A stretch of DNA of 64,000 nucleotides from Candidatus Caldilinea saccharophila (GCA_016710365.1 JADJVW010000063.1:124001-188000); one strand, 5' to 3'; shown: positions 1 through 11,316, counted from the stretch's first letter. The notes: generated by a model from the letters alone, not told the origin. A program made the numbers and translations.

Positions 1-357
1 ATGACGGTAGTCGGTGCGATTCAGCCGTCGGATTTTGCCGAGCCGTCGGCGCGCGAACTCGTGGAAATCATCGAGCAACTCAAGGCGGAGCAAGTCCCGG
101 CGATCTTTGGCTCCGAAGTTTTTGCGTCGCCCGTGTTGGAGCAGATCGCGCGCGAGACCGGCGCCACCTACGTCGACGACCTGCGCGACGATGACCTGCC
201 GGGGCAGCCGGGCGACGACAACCACTCCTACTTTGGCTTGATGGCGGAGAATCTGCGCATTATGGCGGAGGCGCTCGGCGGCGATCCGTCGATTATGGCG
301 GCGTTCGATACGCGCAACGTGACGGGCGCAGATAATGACGTCGCGCAGAATCAATAA
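1..357 (+). CDS. Zinc/manganese ABC transporter substrate-binding protein, C-terminal part
   Basis: This is the 3' end of a ZnuA/TroA-type (cluster A-I) metal-binding protein, which captures Zn or Mn outside the membrane for the ATPase and permease that follow. The visible 118 residues carry the family's C-terminal lobe: an AEPSARELVEIIEQL helix, the strand containing IFGSEVFASP, then a YVDDLRDDDLPG loop and an SYFGLMAENLRIMAEAL helix. The ATG at base 1 is most likely internal, because the family is about 300 residues long and the N-terminal lobe, with its signal peptide and metal-binding histidines, must lie upstream of the window. The stop codon overlaps the next start as TAATG, which indicates translational coupling. 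The exact metal cannot be told from this piece. Confidence 0.85.
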   Translation: MTVVGAIQPSDFAEPSARELVEIIEQLKAEQVPAIFGSEVFASPVLEQIARETGATYVDDLRDDDLPGQPGDDNHSYFGLMAENLRIMAEALGGDPSIMAAFDTRNVTGADNDVAQNQ

Positions 358-1286
358 TGCAACCGCTTGTCGAAGTGCGCAACTTGACCTTTGGGTACGA
401 TGCGATGCCGGTGCTGCACGATGTTTCGCTTCATCTGCACAGTGGACAATTTGCCGGACTGGTGGGGCCGAGCGGCGCCGGCAAAACGAGCCTGCTGAAG
501 CTGGTGCTGGGCGTGTTGCGCCCCACCCACGGCGTGGCGCTGCTCGACGGCGAACCCATCGATGGGCGTCAAGCCGGCCGGGTCGGCTATGTGCCGCAAC
601 TGGAGACGGTGGACTGGAATTTCCCGGTGACGGTGGAGCAGGTCGTACTGATGGGGCGGGTGCGGCGCAGCGGATGGTGGCCGTGGCATGATGCCGCCGC
701 GCGACGCGAGGCGCACGCGGTGCTGGAACGGCTTGAGATCGACCACCTGGCGGCGCGTCACATTCGCGCCTTGTCGGGCGGACAGCAGCAGCGCGTCTTT
801 CTGGCGCGTGCGCTGATCGCGCGTCCTGACCTGCTGGTGCTCGACGAGCCGACGAGCGGGGTCGATATACGCACAGCGGAGAATATTCTGCATCTGCTGG
901 CGGAGCTAAACCAGCAAGGTATGACGATCTTGATGACCACGCACGATCTCAATGCCGCGGCCGCGCATGTGCCGTGGCTCGTCTGCTTAAATCGACAGGT
1001 GATCGCCGAGGGGCCGCCGGAAGAGATCTTCACCGACGAGGTGCTCAGCCGAACCTACCAGAGCGAGATGATGGTGATCCGCCAGGAAGGGGTGCTGCTC
1101 GTGGCGCAGAAACCGCATCCTCATACACACCGCGATATTTTGCCGGCGCCGGTGCTGGGACATCGAGGGACAACGCTGGGCAGTAAAGACATGGCGGACG
1201 AGACGTCCGCGATCCGGGCAGAGGCGAATGAGACGTCTGCGCTCCGGGTGGGAAAGGGGAAGGCGCTCCATGCAGTGGCTGATTGA
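357..1286 (+). CDS. Metal ABC transporter ATP-binding protein (ZnuC/MntB-like)
   Basis: ATPase subunit of the Zn/Mn importer, acting on the cytoplasmic side of the membrane. At 309 residues it shows Walker A GPSGAGKT (37-44), the signature LSGGQ (139-143), Walker B LLVLDEP (159-165) and the switch histidine H196, so it should be active. The start overlaps the upstream stop (TAATG), and its own 3' end overlaps the permease start by 17 bases. About 50 residues after the usual end of the domain are His-rich and then repeat a short motif (DETSAIRAEA, then NETSALR). This tail is longer than in most relatives. The histidines could sense or buffer metal, but that is inference. Confidence 0.93.
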   Translation: MQPLVEVRNLTFGYDAMPVLHDVSLHLHSGQFAGLVGPSGAGKTSLLKLVLGVLRPTHGVALLDGEPIDGRQAGRVGYVPQLETVDWNFPVTVEQVVLMGRVRRSGWWPWHDAAARREAHAVLERLEIDHLAARHIRALSGGQQQRVFLARALIARPDLLVLDEPTSGVDIRTAENILHLLAELNQQGMTILMTTHDLNAAAAHVPWLVCLNRQVIAEGPPEEIFTDEVLSRTYQSEMMVIRQEGVLLVAQKPHPHTHRDILPAPVLGHRGTTLGSKDMADETSAIRAEANETSALRVGKGKALHAVAD

Positions 1287-2118
1287 ACCCTTTCAGTACG
1301 AATTTTTCCGCACGGGGTTGAGTGTGGCGATGCTGGCCGGCGCGCTGTGTGGGCTGCTTGGCGTCTATATTGTTTTGCGCGGCATGAGCTATATCGGGCA
1401 TGGGCTGTCGCACGCTATCTTTGGCGGCGCGGTCGTGTCGTATGTGATGCAGTGGAACTTTTACCTGGGCGCGGGGTTGTGGGGGTTTCTGACCGCCGTG
1501 CTGATCAACCAGACGGTGCGGCGCACGCGCATCGGCGCGGATGCAGCCATCGGCGTGATTACGACGGCCAGCTTTGCCGTGGGCGTGGCGCTGATCAGCC
1601 GTTACCGGCGTTTTACGCAATCATTCGACGCTGCGCTCTTTGGCAACATCCTCGGCGTGACGTGGGAGCAGGTCGCTGTCGTCGCCGGCATCACGCTGCT
1701 GGTCGCGTTGACGATTCTCTTACTCTACAAACAATTGCTGTTCACAACCTTTGACCCCGAGGTGGCGCAGGTCTACGGCGTGCGCACGCAGTGGGTGGAC
1801 ACGCTCTTCGCCCTGGCGCTGGCCGCGGCGATCATTGCTTCGATGCAGGTGCTTGGCGTGACGCTGATCGCCGCGGCGCTGGTGATCCCGGCCATTACCG
1901 CGCGGTTGCTCACCGACAGCTTTGGCCGTATGATGACCTACGCCGTCGGCATTGGCGTCGCGTGCGGGGCGTTGGGGATGTACCTCAGTTTCTACGTGGA
2001 TGTCGCCAGCGGCGCCACGATCGTGTTGTTGCAGGCAACGGCTTTTGGCGTGGCGCTGGCGATCAGCGCGCTGCGCCATCAGGCCGGGCGACGGCTGGCG
2101 CATGTCCATGTAGATTGA
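1270..2118 (+). CDS. Metal ABC transporter permease (ZnuB/MntC-like)
   Basis: Membrane subunit of the same importer, about 282 residues with eight or so hydrophobic segments and the family's YVVLRGMSYIGHGLSHA-like region near residue 35 (here IVLRGMSYIGHGLSHA). The ATG at 1270 is chosen over the in-frame one at 1228 because a purine-rich GGGAAAGGGGAAGG sits directly before it and because the family starts at the first membrane helix. It ends with a short RLAHVHVD tail. The last ~185 bases have a degraded second copy at about 11700-11882, so part of this gene has been duplicated 9.8 kb away. Confidence 0.92.
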   Translation: MQWLIEPFQYEFFRTGLSVAMLAGALCGLLGVYIVLRGMSYIGHGLSHAIFGGAVVSYVMQWNFYLGAGLWGFLTAVLINQTVRRTRIGADAAIGVITTASFAVGVALISRYRRFTQSFDAALFGNILGVTWEQVAVVAGITLLVALTILLLYKQLLFTTFDPEVAQVYGVRTQWVDTLFALALAAAIIASMQVLGVTLIAAALVIPAITARLLTDSFGRMMTYAVGIGVACGALGMYLSFYVDVASGATIVLLQATAFGVALAISALRHQAGRRLAHVHVD

Positions 2119-2169
2119 TGGCTCGCCTGTTTTGCTCCCTGGCAACGACTATCCATAAAAGGAGAGCCT

Positions 2170-3924
2170 ATGCCTACACCGATCGAGCGATTGCGCGCCC
2201 ACCTGATTTCCCTTTACGGCAACACCACTGCCGAGCATATCCTGAGCAGGCTGCTGCCGCGCATCGAGCAGGTGCGCTCATCCCGCACGCCAGCCAGCCC
2301 CTCGCCCCTCGCCCCTCGCCCCTCACCAGACGAGCGAGATGTCATCCTCATCACCTATGGCGACCAGGTTCAGGAGGCGGGCAAGCCGCCGCTGCAGAGC
2401 CTGGACGAATTCCTGGGCGCAACCGTTGGTGATATGATCAATGGGCTGCACATTTTGCCCTTTTACCCCTACACCTCCGACGACGGCTTCTCGGTGGTGG
2501 ATTATCGCCAGGTCGACCCGGCGTTGGGGACATGGGAAGATGTACGGCGTCTCGGCAGCCGGTTCCGCCTGATGTTCGATGCGGTGATCAACCATATCTC
2601 GGCGGCCAGCCCGTGGTTTCAGGCGTTTCGCCGCGGGGAAACGCCCTATGCTGACTACTTTATCACTGTCGATCCTGCCGCCGATCTCTCTGCGGTGGTG
2701 CGGCCGCGCACCCTGCCGCTCTTGACGCCGGTCGAGACGGCGCACGGCGTCCAGCAGGTGTGGACGACCTTCAGCGCCGACCAGATCGACCTCAACTATC
2801 GCTCGCCCGATTTGCTGGTCGAGGTGCTCGACGTGCTGCTCTTCTATGTCGAACAGGGCGCGCAGTTGATCCGCCTCGACGCTATCGGTTTTCTGTGGAA
2901 GGAGATCGGGACGTCGTGTCTCCACTTGCCGCAGGCGCACACGCTGATCCAGGCGATGCGTGCGATGCTCGACGCGGCTGCGCCAGATGTGCTGCTCGTC
3001 ACAGAGACGAATGTGCCGCATCGCGAGAATATCAGCTATTTTGGCGACGGCGTCAACGAGGCGCAGATGGTCTACAACTTCACGCTGCCACCGCTGACGC
3101 TGCACGCCTTTCATGCACAGGACGCCACCGCGCTGGCGCGTTGGGCGGCCACGCTGGCCGCACCCTCGGCGCAGACCACCTTCTTCAACTTCATGGCCTC
3201 GCATGATGGCGTCGGTGTGCGGCCGCTGGAGGGCATCCTCAGCCAGGCGGAGATCGACGCGCTGGTCGCCCGCACGCTCCAGCACGGCGGCCTCGTCAAC
3301 TATCGCAACCATCCTGACGGCAGCAAAAGCGCCTACGAGTTGAACATCGTCTACTTCGACGCGCTCAACGACCCACACAGCAATGAGCCGCTGTCAACAC
3401 AGATCGACCGCTTCCTGGCCAGCCAGGCGATCCTGCTCAGCATGGCGGGCGTGCCGGGCATCTATGTGCACAGCCTGTTTGGCAGCCGCAACTGGCGCGC
3501 GGGTGTGGAGATCACCCAACACAACCGCACGATCAACCGGCGTAAGTTTCAGCGCAACGAGCTGGAGTCCACGCTGCGCGACCCAGCTTCGCTGCCCCAT
3601 CAGGTCCTGGCGCGCTATCGCCACCTGATCGCGGTACGTACGGCCGAGGCGGCATTTCATCCCAACGCCGGCCAACAGGTAATCCACCTCGACCCGGCGC
3701 TTTTCAGCTTCGTGCGCACTTCTCTCGACGACAGCAGCCGCGTGCTCTGCATCCACAATGTGGCGGGCCATGCAGTTGATCTTGTGGTCGATCCGGTGGC
3801 ATTGGGATTCGACAATGCCGCCGTGCTCGTCGATTTGATCGGCGGCGCCGCGTTCATGTCTGGCGATAGGCTTCAACTTGCCGTGCCATCCTACGGCGTC
3901 TACTGGCTGCGCAGCGCCGCATGA
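2170..3924 (+). CDS. GH13 subfamily 18 sugar phosphorylase (sucrose or glucosylglycerate phosphorylase-like)
   Basis: A cytoplasmic alpha-retaining enzyme of the GH13_18 group, which cleaves an alpha-glucoside with phosphate to give glucose-1-phosphate. The catalytic set is visible: nucleophile D237 in RLDAIGFLWKE, acid/base E279 in VTETNVPH and the third carboxylate D346 in ASHDGVG. The FMASHDGVGVRPLEG stretch and the absence of a secretion signal fit a phosphorylase rather than an amylase. Length, 584 residues, is normal. Substrate (sucrose, glucosylglycerate or another) cannot be settled from motifs. A glycerate 2-kinase lies 9 kb downstream, which would suit glucosylglycerate, but this is weak. 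Residues 38-53 are a Ser/Pro low-complexity insert made of tandem CGCCCCT-type repeats. An AAAAGGAG ribosome site lies just upstream of 2170. Confidence 0.85.
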   Translation: MPTPIERLRAHLISLYGNTTAEHILSRLLPRIEQVRSSRTPASPSPLAPRPSPDERDVILITYGDQVQEAGKPPLQSLDEFLGATVGDMINGLHILPFYPYTSDDGFSVVDYRQVDPALGTWEDVRRLGSRFRLMFDAVINHISAASPWFQAFRRGETPYADYFITVDPAADLSAVVRPRTLPLLTPVETAHGVQQVWTTFSADQIDLNYRSPDLLVEVLDVLLFYVEQGAQLIRLDAIGFLWKEIGTSCLHLPQAHTLIQAMRAMLDAAAPDVLLVTETNVPHRENISYFGDGVNEAQMVYNFTLPPLTLHAFHAQDATALARWAATLAAPSAQTTFFNFMASHDGVGVRPLEGILSQAEIDALVARTLQHGGLVNYRNHPDGSKSAYELNIVYFDALNDPHSNEPLSTQIDRFLASQAILLSMAGVPGIYVHSLFGSRNWRAGVEITQHNRTINRRKFQRNELESTLRDPASLPHQVLARYRHLIAVRTAEAAFHPNAGQQVIHLDPALFSFVRTSLDDSSRVLCIHNVAGHAVDLVVDPVALGFDNAAVLVDLIGGAAFMSGDRLQLAVPSYGVYWLRSAA

Positions 3925-3997
3925 GATTGGCTAAGGATAGCCCAAAGATGCGGCGACTTTGTGTAGCTTCTGCCCTGGTCAACAAGATCATGCCGGT

Positions 3998-6900
3998 TCA
4001 GTTCTGAACGATCGGCAAGTAGACAGCCCCCTGACCCGGGCCGGGCACCGCGAGCACCGAGATCGAGACCGATCCTTCAGCACTGCCGCCGTTGCCGTCG
4101 TCGATGGTGTAGGTGAAGGTCTCGACGCCCTCGAAGCCTGCAAGGGGCGTATAGCTGAACGCCCCCGGCACGATGGAAACTGCGCCGCCCTGGCTGGGCG
4201 CACTCGCCACCACAATTGTCAGCGCGTCCCCATCGACATCGGCGTCGTTGGCAAGCACGCCGAGCGGATTGTCGGTGCTATTGGGCGCCACACTGAATGT
4301 ATCAGGCGCTGTGTTCGGTGGATCGTTGACGGGCGTGATGGTGAGCGACACCGTCGCAGTCGCTACCCCGCCAGAGCCATCCTCCACCTGATAGACAAAG
4401 CTGTCGGCGCCGTGGAAATCGGGGATGGGCTGATAAGTGACATTCGGCATTGCGTCGAGCAGCACGCCGTACGCCGGCGGGGTGATCACCGTGTAGATCA
4501 ATGGCGTCCCATCCGGATCCGAGGCGGTGAGGACAATCGGCAAGGCTGTATCTTCTGCCGTAGTCAGCACCTGATCGCTGGTGACAGGCGATTGATTGAG
4601 CGTCAGGACGACTTGCTGTGCTGTTGTGCCAGCGTTCATGCCGTTGCCAAGCTGTCCGAACGTGTTGGCGCCCCAGCACTTGAGACCGTTGGCGCTGGTG
4701 ATCGCACAGGTGTAGTCGGCGCCCGCGCTGATCGCACGCACGCCGGTCAAGCCCGGCACATCCACCGGCACGCTGCTGCTGATCGTCGTGCCGTTGCCCA
4801 ACTGGCCGGAGCTATTCCACCCCCAGCATTTGACGCCGCCGTTGTTCATCAGCGCACAGGTGTGGGAAGTTCCGGCGCTGATGGCGTTGACACCACTTGC
4901 CAGCCCTTGTACATTCACAGGTACACTGCTGTTGACTCTGACGCCGTTGCCCAACTGGCCAGAGCCATTCAATCCCCAACATTTGGCCGCGCCGCCATCC
5001 ATCAATGCGCAAGTGTGATATGCCCCTGCGCTCATGGCAATGACATTGCTTGTCAGCCCTGATACAGTTGTGGGTGTATTGCTATCAGTGGTTGTCCCAT
5101 TTCCAAGCGAACCGAAATCGTTGTTTCCCCAACAATTGATATAGTTAAGGTTAGGGCGGCCGGCGCGCAATGCACAAGTGTGATATTCGCCGGCACTAAC
5201 TGAATACACACCGCTGGTCAAACCCGATACATCGACTGGGGCGACTCCGCCATCGGTAAAAGAGCCATTGCCGATCTGACCGGATGCATTCCATCCCCAG
5301 CACTTGACTCCGCCTGTACTGCCCCCGCCTGTGCCGGTTAGCACACATGCATGACTTCTACCGGCGCTTGCGTGCGCAATTGGGTTCCCCGCCCTTTGCA
5401 CTTCATCCGGGAGCGCACTGTTCTCGCGCGATGGGATGCCAAGCTGGCCGGAGTTATTCTGTCCCCAACATTTGACGCCCCCGTTGCTGGCACGCGCGCA
5501 GGTGAAGTCGCTGCCGCGCTGATGCTTGGGTTGTCGCTGACATGGTCAACTGCTGCACCGGCGCCGGAAACATGCTGTTGCTCTGCACGCCGTTGCCGAG
5601 CTTGCCGTTGGCGTTCTGCCCCCAGCATTTGGCGCTGCCGTCGCTCATTGCTGCACACGTGTGGTTGGCGCCGGCGTCGACGCCAACGACGCCGCTGGTC
5701 AGCCCGCTTACATCGGCCGGCAGCAGGTTGACGCCGTTGAGCCCGTTGCCAAGCTGGCCATTCTGGTTGCCTCCCCAGCAATAGAGCGCGTTGCCGGTCG
5801 TGACGGCGCAGGTATGGCGACCGCCTGCGCTGATGGCGCGCACGCCGTTCGTCAACCCCTGCACATCCACCGGCGCGGGCCGGTCCGTCTGTGCGCCGTC
5901 GCCCACCTGCCCGTCGCTGTTGCCGCCCCAACACTTGACGCCGCCGGCGACAATCGCACACGTGTGTGTGTCGCCAACCTCGATGGCCTCGACGCCAGCC
6001 AGACCCGGCACAGTCGCCGGCAGGCTCCTGTACGTGCTGACATCGCTGCCCAGTTGGCCGGCGTAGTTGGCGCCCCAACACCGTACTTCCCCACCGTCGG
6101 TGCGAATACAGGTGTGACCGGAACCCGCAGCAATCTCCACCGCGCCGCGAGCAACCCCAAACACATCCTTTGGTGTATTGCTGGCTGCGAATGTACCATT
6201 CCCTAACTGTCCATAAATGTTATATCCCCAACACTTCACTCCACCGTTGTTGATGAGTGCGCATGTGTGAACCTCCTGCACTGATTGCGGCGACGCTATT
6301 GGCGAGTCCCTGTACATCTACAGGAATAGCGCTGAATGTATACGTGCCGTTGCCCAGTTGGCCGTCCTCGTTCTCACCCCAGCACTTAACGCCGCCAGTG
6401 GTGGTCAAGGCACAACTGTGTCCGTCTCCTGAACTGAACGCCGCGATGCCGGCGAGTGAAACAGCACCATCGGCGCCATAGCATCGCATCTCCCCGGAAT
6501 TGAGCAGCACGCAAGTGCGATTGCCGCCCGCACTCACCGCGCCGGCATTTCCGGCAAGATCGGGGATGGCTACGGGCGTTTGGCGGTCGACTTTGTCGCC
6601 CGTGCCCAGTTGACCCGACGCATTGCCACCCCAGCAATAGACCTTGCCACTCGTGGTGACGGCGCAGGTATGCGCGCCGCCGGCCGACACGACGGGCAGC
6701 GTGGGGATTTGGAGCGGCAGCGGCGGCGGGTTCGTGGTGTCTGGTGGCTGAAGCTGCATGTCGATCGCCTTCGTGATCGTTTTCGTGTTGCCATCGTGCC
6801 CGGTGACAACCACTTGCAGCGTATGGGCGCCGTTTTGGATCGGCTGCCCATTGGGCCACAAGTTGTTGTTGTCTTTGAAGACCCAGGCGCCGCATTGATA

Positions 6901-7674
6901 GTAGGAACCAAATGCGCAGTACACTAGTGGAAGAGATGAAATTGGCGTCACCTGGGAACGCGAGTACATCACCGCGTCATTGGCGGCCAAAATGCTCATA
7001 TCGACCTGTTTGATGCCGTCGCCGTTGTCCGACCCCCAGTTCGGATCGTTGGCGTGCACCTCGAACACCAAGGCATCGGTGACCGTCGCGGCGTCGCTGT
7101 CCGGCCCGGCTTGCGCCACCGCAACGGTGAGATCGTTTACGTTGCAGTCGCTGACACGCAGGCTCTGAAATCCCTGGTCAGGCAGCGGCTTCAGTGGGAA
7201 AACATTGAAGTCATATGAGCTGTATGTCCCACTCGTATTGCGTTTGTAGACATACAGATCGATTTCGTCGCCCACGTTCAATGGTGGGTTCCATGTGATG
7301 CCATACGCACCGCGACAGTAGAGCATGACAAACGAATCGGAGTTTGGATTCATAGGCGCCGGATCACAATAGCGATTGGAGAAAACGGAGTCTTCACTCG
7401 TCCGACTTTCCAGACTCAAACCGCTGGCAACGCCAAGGGGGGTGGAGGAGCTGGACTGCCCCTTCTTGCGGATCTCGACCTTATATGTATACGGATCGCT
7501 GTCCGCCATGCCAAACCGGATGCCGTCCTTGCACACCTGCTCGAAGCTCACCATGAGCCTTGTCCAGGCGCGAAATGTGCGGCTGCCCGCTTCCGCCTGT
7601 GATGACGAGAACAGGAGCACGATGAACGTCACCGCACCGACCACGAGCAACCGTTGAAGTTGAGAGTTCAGCAT
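3998..7674 (-). CDS. Secreted protein with 14 RCC1-type repeats and two cadherin-like domains (two frameshifts)
   Basis: Read as one gene of about 1225 residues that starts at 7674 with a clear signal peptide (hydrophobic LLVVGAVTFIVLLF, then AEAG). After about 300 residues of unassigned, probably beta-rich sequence come 14 units of the RCC1 type, each with a T-C-A-x and a C-W-G motif about ten residues apart. Two tandem cadherin-like/VCBS domains follow (EDTALPIVLTASDPDG; NDADVDGDALT), then the tail VYLPIVQN. Two frame changes interrupt it. Near 6264-6269 a CA dinucleotide is missing in a CACACA run; near 5515-5518 one extra base splits a GCCGG. Both fall inside repeats whose sequence reads on perfectly in the next frame. 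The gene is coupled to the CHAT gene upstream by TAATG, with a GGAGG ribosome site inside that gene's end. Function unknown; a surface adhesion or sensor role is inference. Confidence 0.8.
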
Positions 7675-10600
7675 TATTCTGCGCCTCCTTTGTCGACACA
7701 GCCATCCACCGCCACGCTTACCTGCGCCAGGTCATGCCCGGCGCCTAATCGTGCAAACACCGCTTGAGCCGCCCTAAGCTTTGCGCGCCCGGCGGCCCCG
7801 TCGCCGCCGGCGCATAAGGCAAGTCCCCACTGAACCTGGGTGCGGGCAACTTCGTACGGGTCAGAATCCCCCAAGCACGACAGACTGGCCGCAAAGAGTT
7901 CCTGGGCGTGGATGAAATCCTGTCTGTGCGCCAGAACGCGTCCCAAGACGCGCAGCCCAATGGCCTTATCGGGATCGCTGTCCAACTGTTCGGCCAGCTC
8001 GACCGCGCGACGGGCAAAGACCTCGGCGTCCACCGGGCCGGCCTCGGCCAGCGTCACTTCCGGCGCGCGGCAGCCACCCACACCACCATACCCCTGTCGT
8101 CGAGCGTGTTCGCCAGCGCTTCCATCTGAACGAGCATCTCGCCCGCTTCATCCCAACGGCTGCGCCGCATCTGGAGTTCGGCGCGGTGCCACTGGGCGCG
8201 GAGGAGGGTCAAGCGATCGTGGTAGCGATCCGCCAGGGCCAGACACTTCATCAGCTGCGCCTCGGCCCCGTCGAAATCGCCCTGGTAGAGATAGGCGGCG
8301 CCCAGATTCAGCGCGGCGTATGCTTGCTGTTTTTCGTTGCCCAACCGCTCGAAACGAATCAGCGCATCTTCGAAGCTGCTGACGCCGCGGTTCCAGTCGC
8401 CGGCCACATGGCGAATCATGCCCAGATTGCCGACAATCAAGGCGCTTTGGAAGTGATCCTGTAGCGTTTCGCTGAGGGTCAGCGCCTCCTCCGTGTACGC
8501 CGCCGCCTGCTCCATCTCGCCTGCATTGAGCGCGACGACGCCGAGCTGTGCAAGTGCAGTTGCCCGCAGCCGGCTCGGTCCGGCCGGCTGCAGACGCAGG
8601 CCCTCTTCCAACGCCTGGCGCGCAGCGGCATCCTCGCCTTGATAAATCTGCACCAGACCGGTCTTGATCAAAAGCGCGGCGCGCTCTTCCCCATCGTCGG
8701 TCGGCGCCGCCGCCAAACCACGCTGCAGCCACTCCAGGGCATCCGTGGGCGACTCGTCCTCCACCAATTCCGCCATGCCGCGACAGGCGCGCGCATGCAG
8801 ACCCAGCAATGTTGGAGACTTCGTAGTGTTGGCGATGTGCGCAAGCGCATCTGCGTAGCTTGCCGCCGCGACCTCGCGCTCGCCCAGGAAACCGTGGAGA
8901 ACGCCGCGCGCAATGCCCACCTTCACCCATGCCTCAACCAGCAACTGGCTCACGGTGAAACGCCCCAGCAGATTTGCCAGCGCGCGCGCCTGCCCCTGAT
9001 TGATGAGCGCCCACACATCGGCCGTTGCCTGCTGTGCCGCCAGCGAATACTCGGCGGCGTGCTGATAGTGCAGGGCCGATCGCAGCAGATCCGGCTCGTC
9101 GTCTGCGTAGAATACCCCGGCGCGGCTGTGCATTCCACGGCGTTGGCGTTGGCCTGCCGCATCATAATAAAAAGACTGAACCATCGCATGCTGCAAATAC
9201 TGGCGCTCCGCAGCTCCATTCTGGACAAGCAGCAGGTGACGATCGGCCAGGATACGCAGAATGCGCGCCACGCTGCCGGCGTCCAGCACCGCCTCGACCG
9301 CCGCGCGTGTGGCGGGATAGCCCAGAAAGACGGCAACTGCGCTCATCACGGCGCGTTCGCCGCCGTTCAGCGTATCGTCCACTTCGCGCAGTAGGTAGCG
9401 GGCGATGTCGTCGGTTTCGGCAAGCCGCGCAATCAACTCCGCTGGATCCCGCGCCTGCTGCAGTACTGCCAGCGCCAGCATAAGGAACTGTGCATTGCCG
9501 CCGGTGTGACGGTGCAACTGCGCTTCCTGCTCCGGCATGATGTCGAGCATATACAGACGCAGCAGACGGTGCACATCTTCGCGACCCAGCCCGGCCAGGG
9601 GTGTAAAGTCGGCGATCTGTACGAATTCGGGCATGCGCCGTCCGGTGATGAGGATTGCGATGTCACCGGCAACCAGCGCGCTGCGCAGTCGATCCACCAA
9701 CTGCTTCAGCACGGGGTCCTGGTCGACGTGGTGAAAATCATCGAAACAGAGCAGAAACCCGCGTCCGCGCACCATCTGCAAGAGATAGTCGAAGATGGTC
9801 TCGACCGGCGGCGGCTGGCTGCGCGTCTGGCGGCCGCTTTCCAGCAGATTCCAAAGCGCGTCCTGGCCGTTGTGCGCCAGAAATGCAGCCAGCTGCCAGA
9901 TGATCGCATCGACGCCTTCGCCGGCGTGGAAGGAATGCCAGAACACCCGCGCCGGATCGCTATACTGCTGCGCCAGCATTGCCGCCAGTGCCGTCTTGCC
10001 GACGCCGGCCATGCCGATGATGACAGCCAGGTTCACGCTGCGCAGCTTTTCCGCAAAGTAATCGAGTTCTGCGTTGCGACCGATGAACCCCTCGACCTGG
10101 GGTGGGCGAACCGGGAGCGGCGGCGGCGTCAGAGTGGGCGCCTGCCGCGCGCCGGTTTCCCTGGAAAACAATTGCCCATCCTGCGCGCGCAGGAAGAGCA
10201 CGGGGGCGCCCCAATCCGGTGCGTCCTGACCGAGCTCCTGGTAGATGCCTTTGCGTGCTTCGGATATCGCGGCATCGATGGGGTATCCAAGCGCAATCGA
10301 GCGATAGAATTCGCGCGTGAAGATCAGCGCAGCGGCATCCGAGATCGGATGTTGCATACCGACCACGGCTGCCAACTGCCGCTGCAGCAGACGCGGCGCC
10401 AGACCGATGAACGCCTTATCGGAGAGCAACGCCGTGCTCTGGCACGCATTGAGCACCGCCAGCCGCGCTTCCTGCACGCCGGCGAAAAACTCCTGAAAGA
10501 CCACTTCATCGACGGCATGCGCGCCTTGCGCTTCATCTTCCAACATGACCACGGTGTGCATGCCATCGTGCGCAGCATGACCAATGAAATGAAAAATGTG

Positions 10601-11236
10601 GGGGCGAAAGCTGCGCATTGCAGCGTTGATCGCCGCCACGGTGGCGTGCTCGACGAATTGTAGATCGACGGGATACTGGGATATCGCGCCAGCCAACGCG
10701 CTGCGCAGCATGGCGCGTTCGCGCTCGACATCCACTGGCTGCAAGTCGTTTGGAGCGGCGATGACCGCCAGAAGACGCAGCGGCCCCTGGATCGTCGTCG
10801 GTCGCGCTGGGAGACGCAGTGGAATATAGCGCACGAGCGCCGTCTCTGACGACGCGGCCAGAAAGGCGCGCTCGCTGCTGTCGTACAGGAACTCCCAGGG
10901 TAGCGCGGCCATTTCCGCCGCCGCCGTGCGCAGACGAATGCGCAGCGCCTTGCCCTGGCTGCGCACCAGGCTAAGGCTGGCGCGGTACAGCTCGAGAACG
11001 TCGCCTGAGAGAAGTTCATCGAAAAGGAATGCGCCCAGCTCGACCAAAGAGGCTGCATCGCTCTCACGCGCGGCAAGTGCGCCAAGCGCATTGCTCAGAT
11101 CGGTGACCGGGTCAAGCGTGCAGAAGCTGTTCCCTTCGCCTGCAGGTGATTGAATGACGACAACTGGATACCCCGCCGCTGTAGGCTCGCCGATATGCAA
11201 ATCGAAGGTGGCATAGTCGAATAGGTGTGTTGACAT
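7674..11236 (-). CDS. CHAT protease - NB-ARC/STAND ATPase - TPR protein (one frameshift near the 3' end)
   Basis: A multidomain cytoplasmic protein of about 1185 residues. Residues 1-350 are a CHAT (caspase-like) peptidase with the dyad H220 in HFIGH and C265 in LNACQS. Next is a STAND-type ATPase with a GRNAEL entry motif (~386), Walker A GMAGVGKT (408-415) and Walker B FLLCFDD (494-500). The rest is winged-helix-like and then tetratricopeptide repeats. The start at 11236 (MSTHLFDYATFD) is preferred to a longer one at 11266. Around 8055-8080 the frame changes: one frame stops at 8054 while TPR-like sequence continues in another to 7674. A separate GTG-started gene there is possible but less likely. 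Such proteins are known as regulated proteases in bacterial conflict or cell-death systems; the role here is inferred. Confidence 0.85.
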
Positions 11237-11316
11237 GAAATCGGTCCGTAGGGACAACGCGACCACAACATACCGAATACTGATTGAGCACAGCTGTTCC
11301 TAGAAATGAAGGCCGC

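Noticed and set aside
3959..5062. A 367-residue open frame on the plus strand
   Set aside because: It is the antisense of the RCC1 repeats; GC-rich codon bias makes such frames open by chance.
7674..8081. A separate small TPR gene after the CHAT gene
   Set aside because: It would need a GTG start inside the CHAT gene and has no ribosome site; TPR sequence reads on directly, so a frameshift is simpler, although not proved.
9506..10663. A 385-residue open frame on the plus strand
   Set aside because: Antisense of the CHAT/NB-ARC gene; it has no recognisable domain and no ribosome site.
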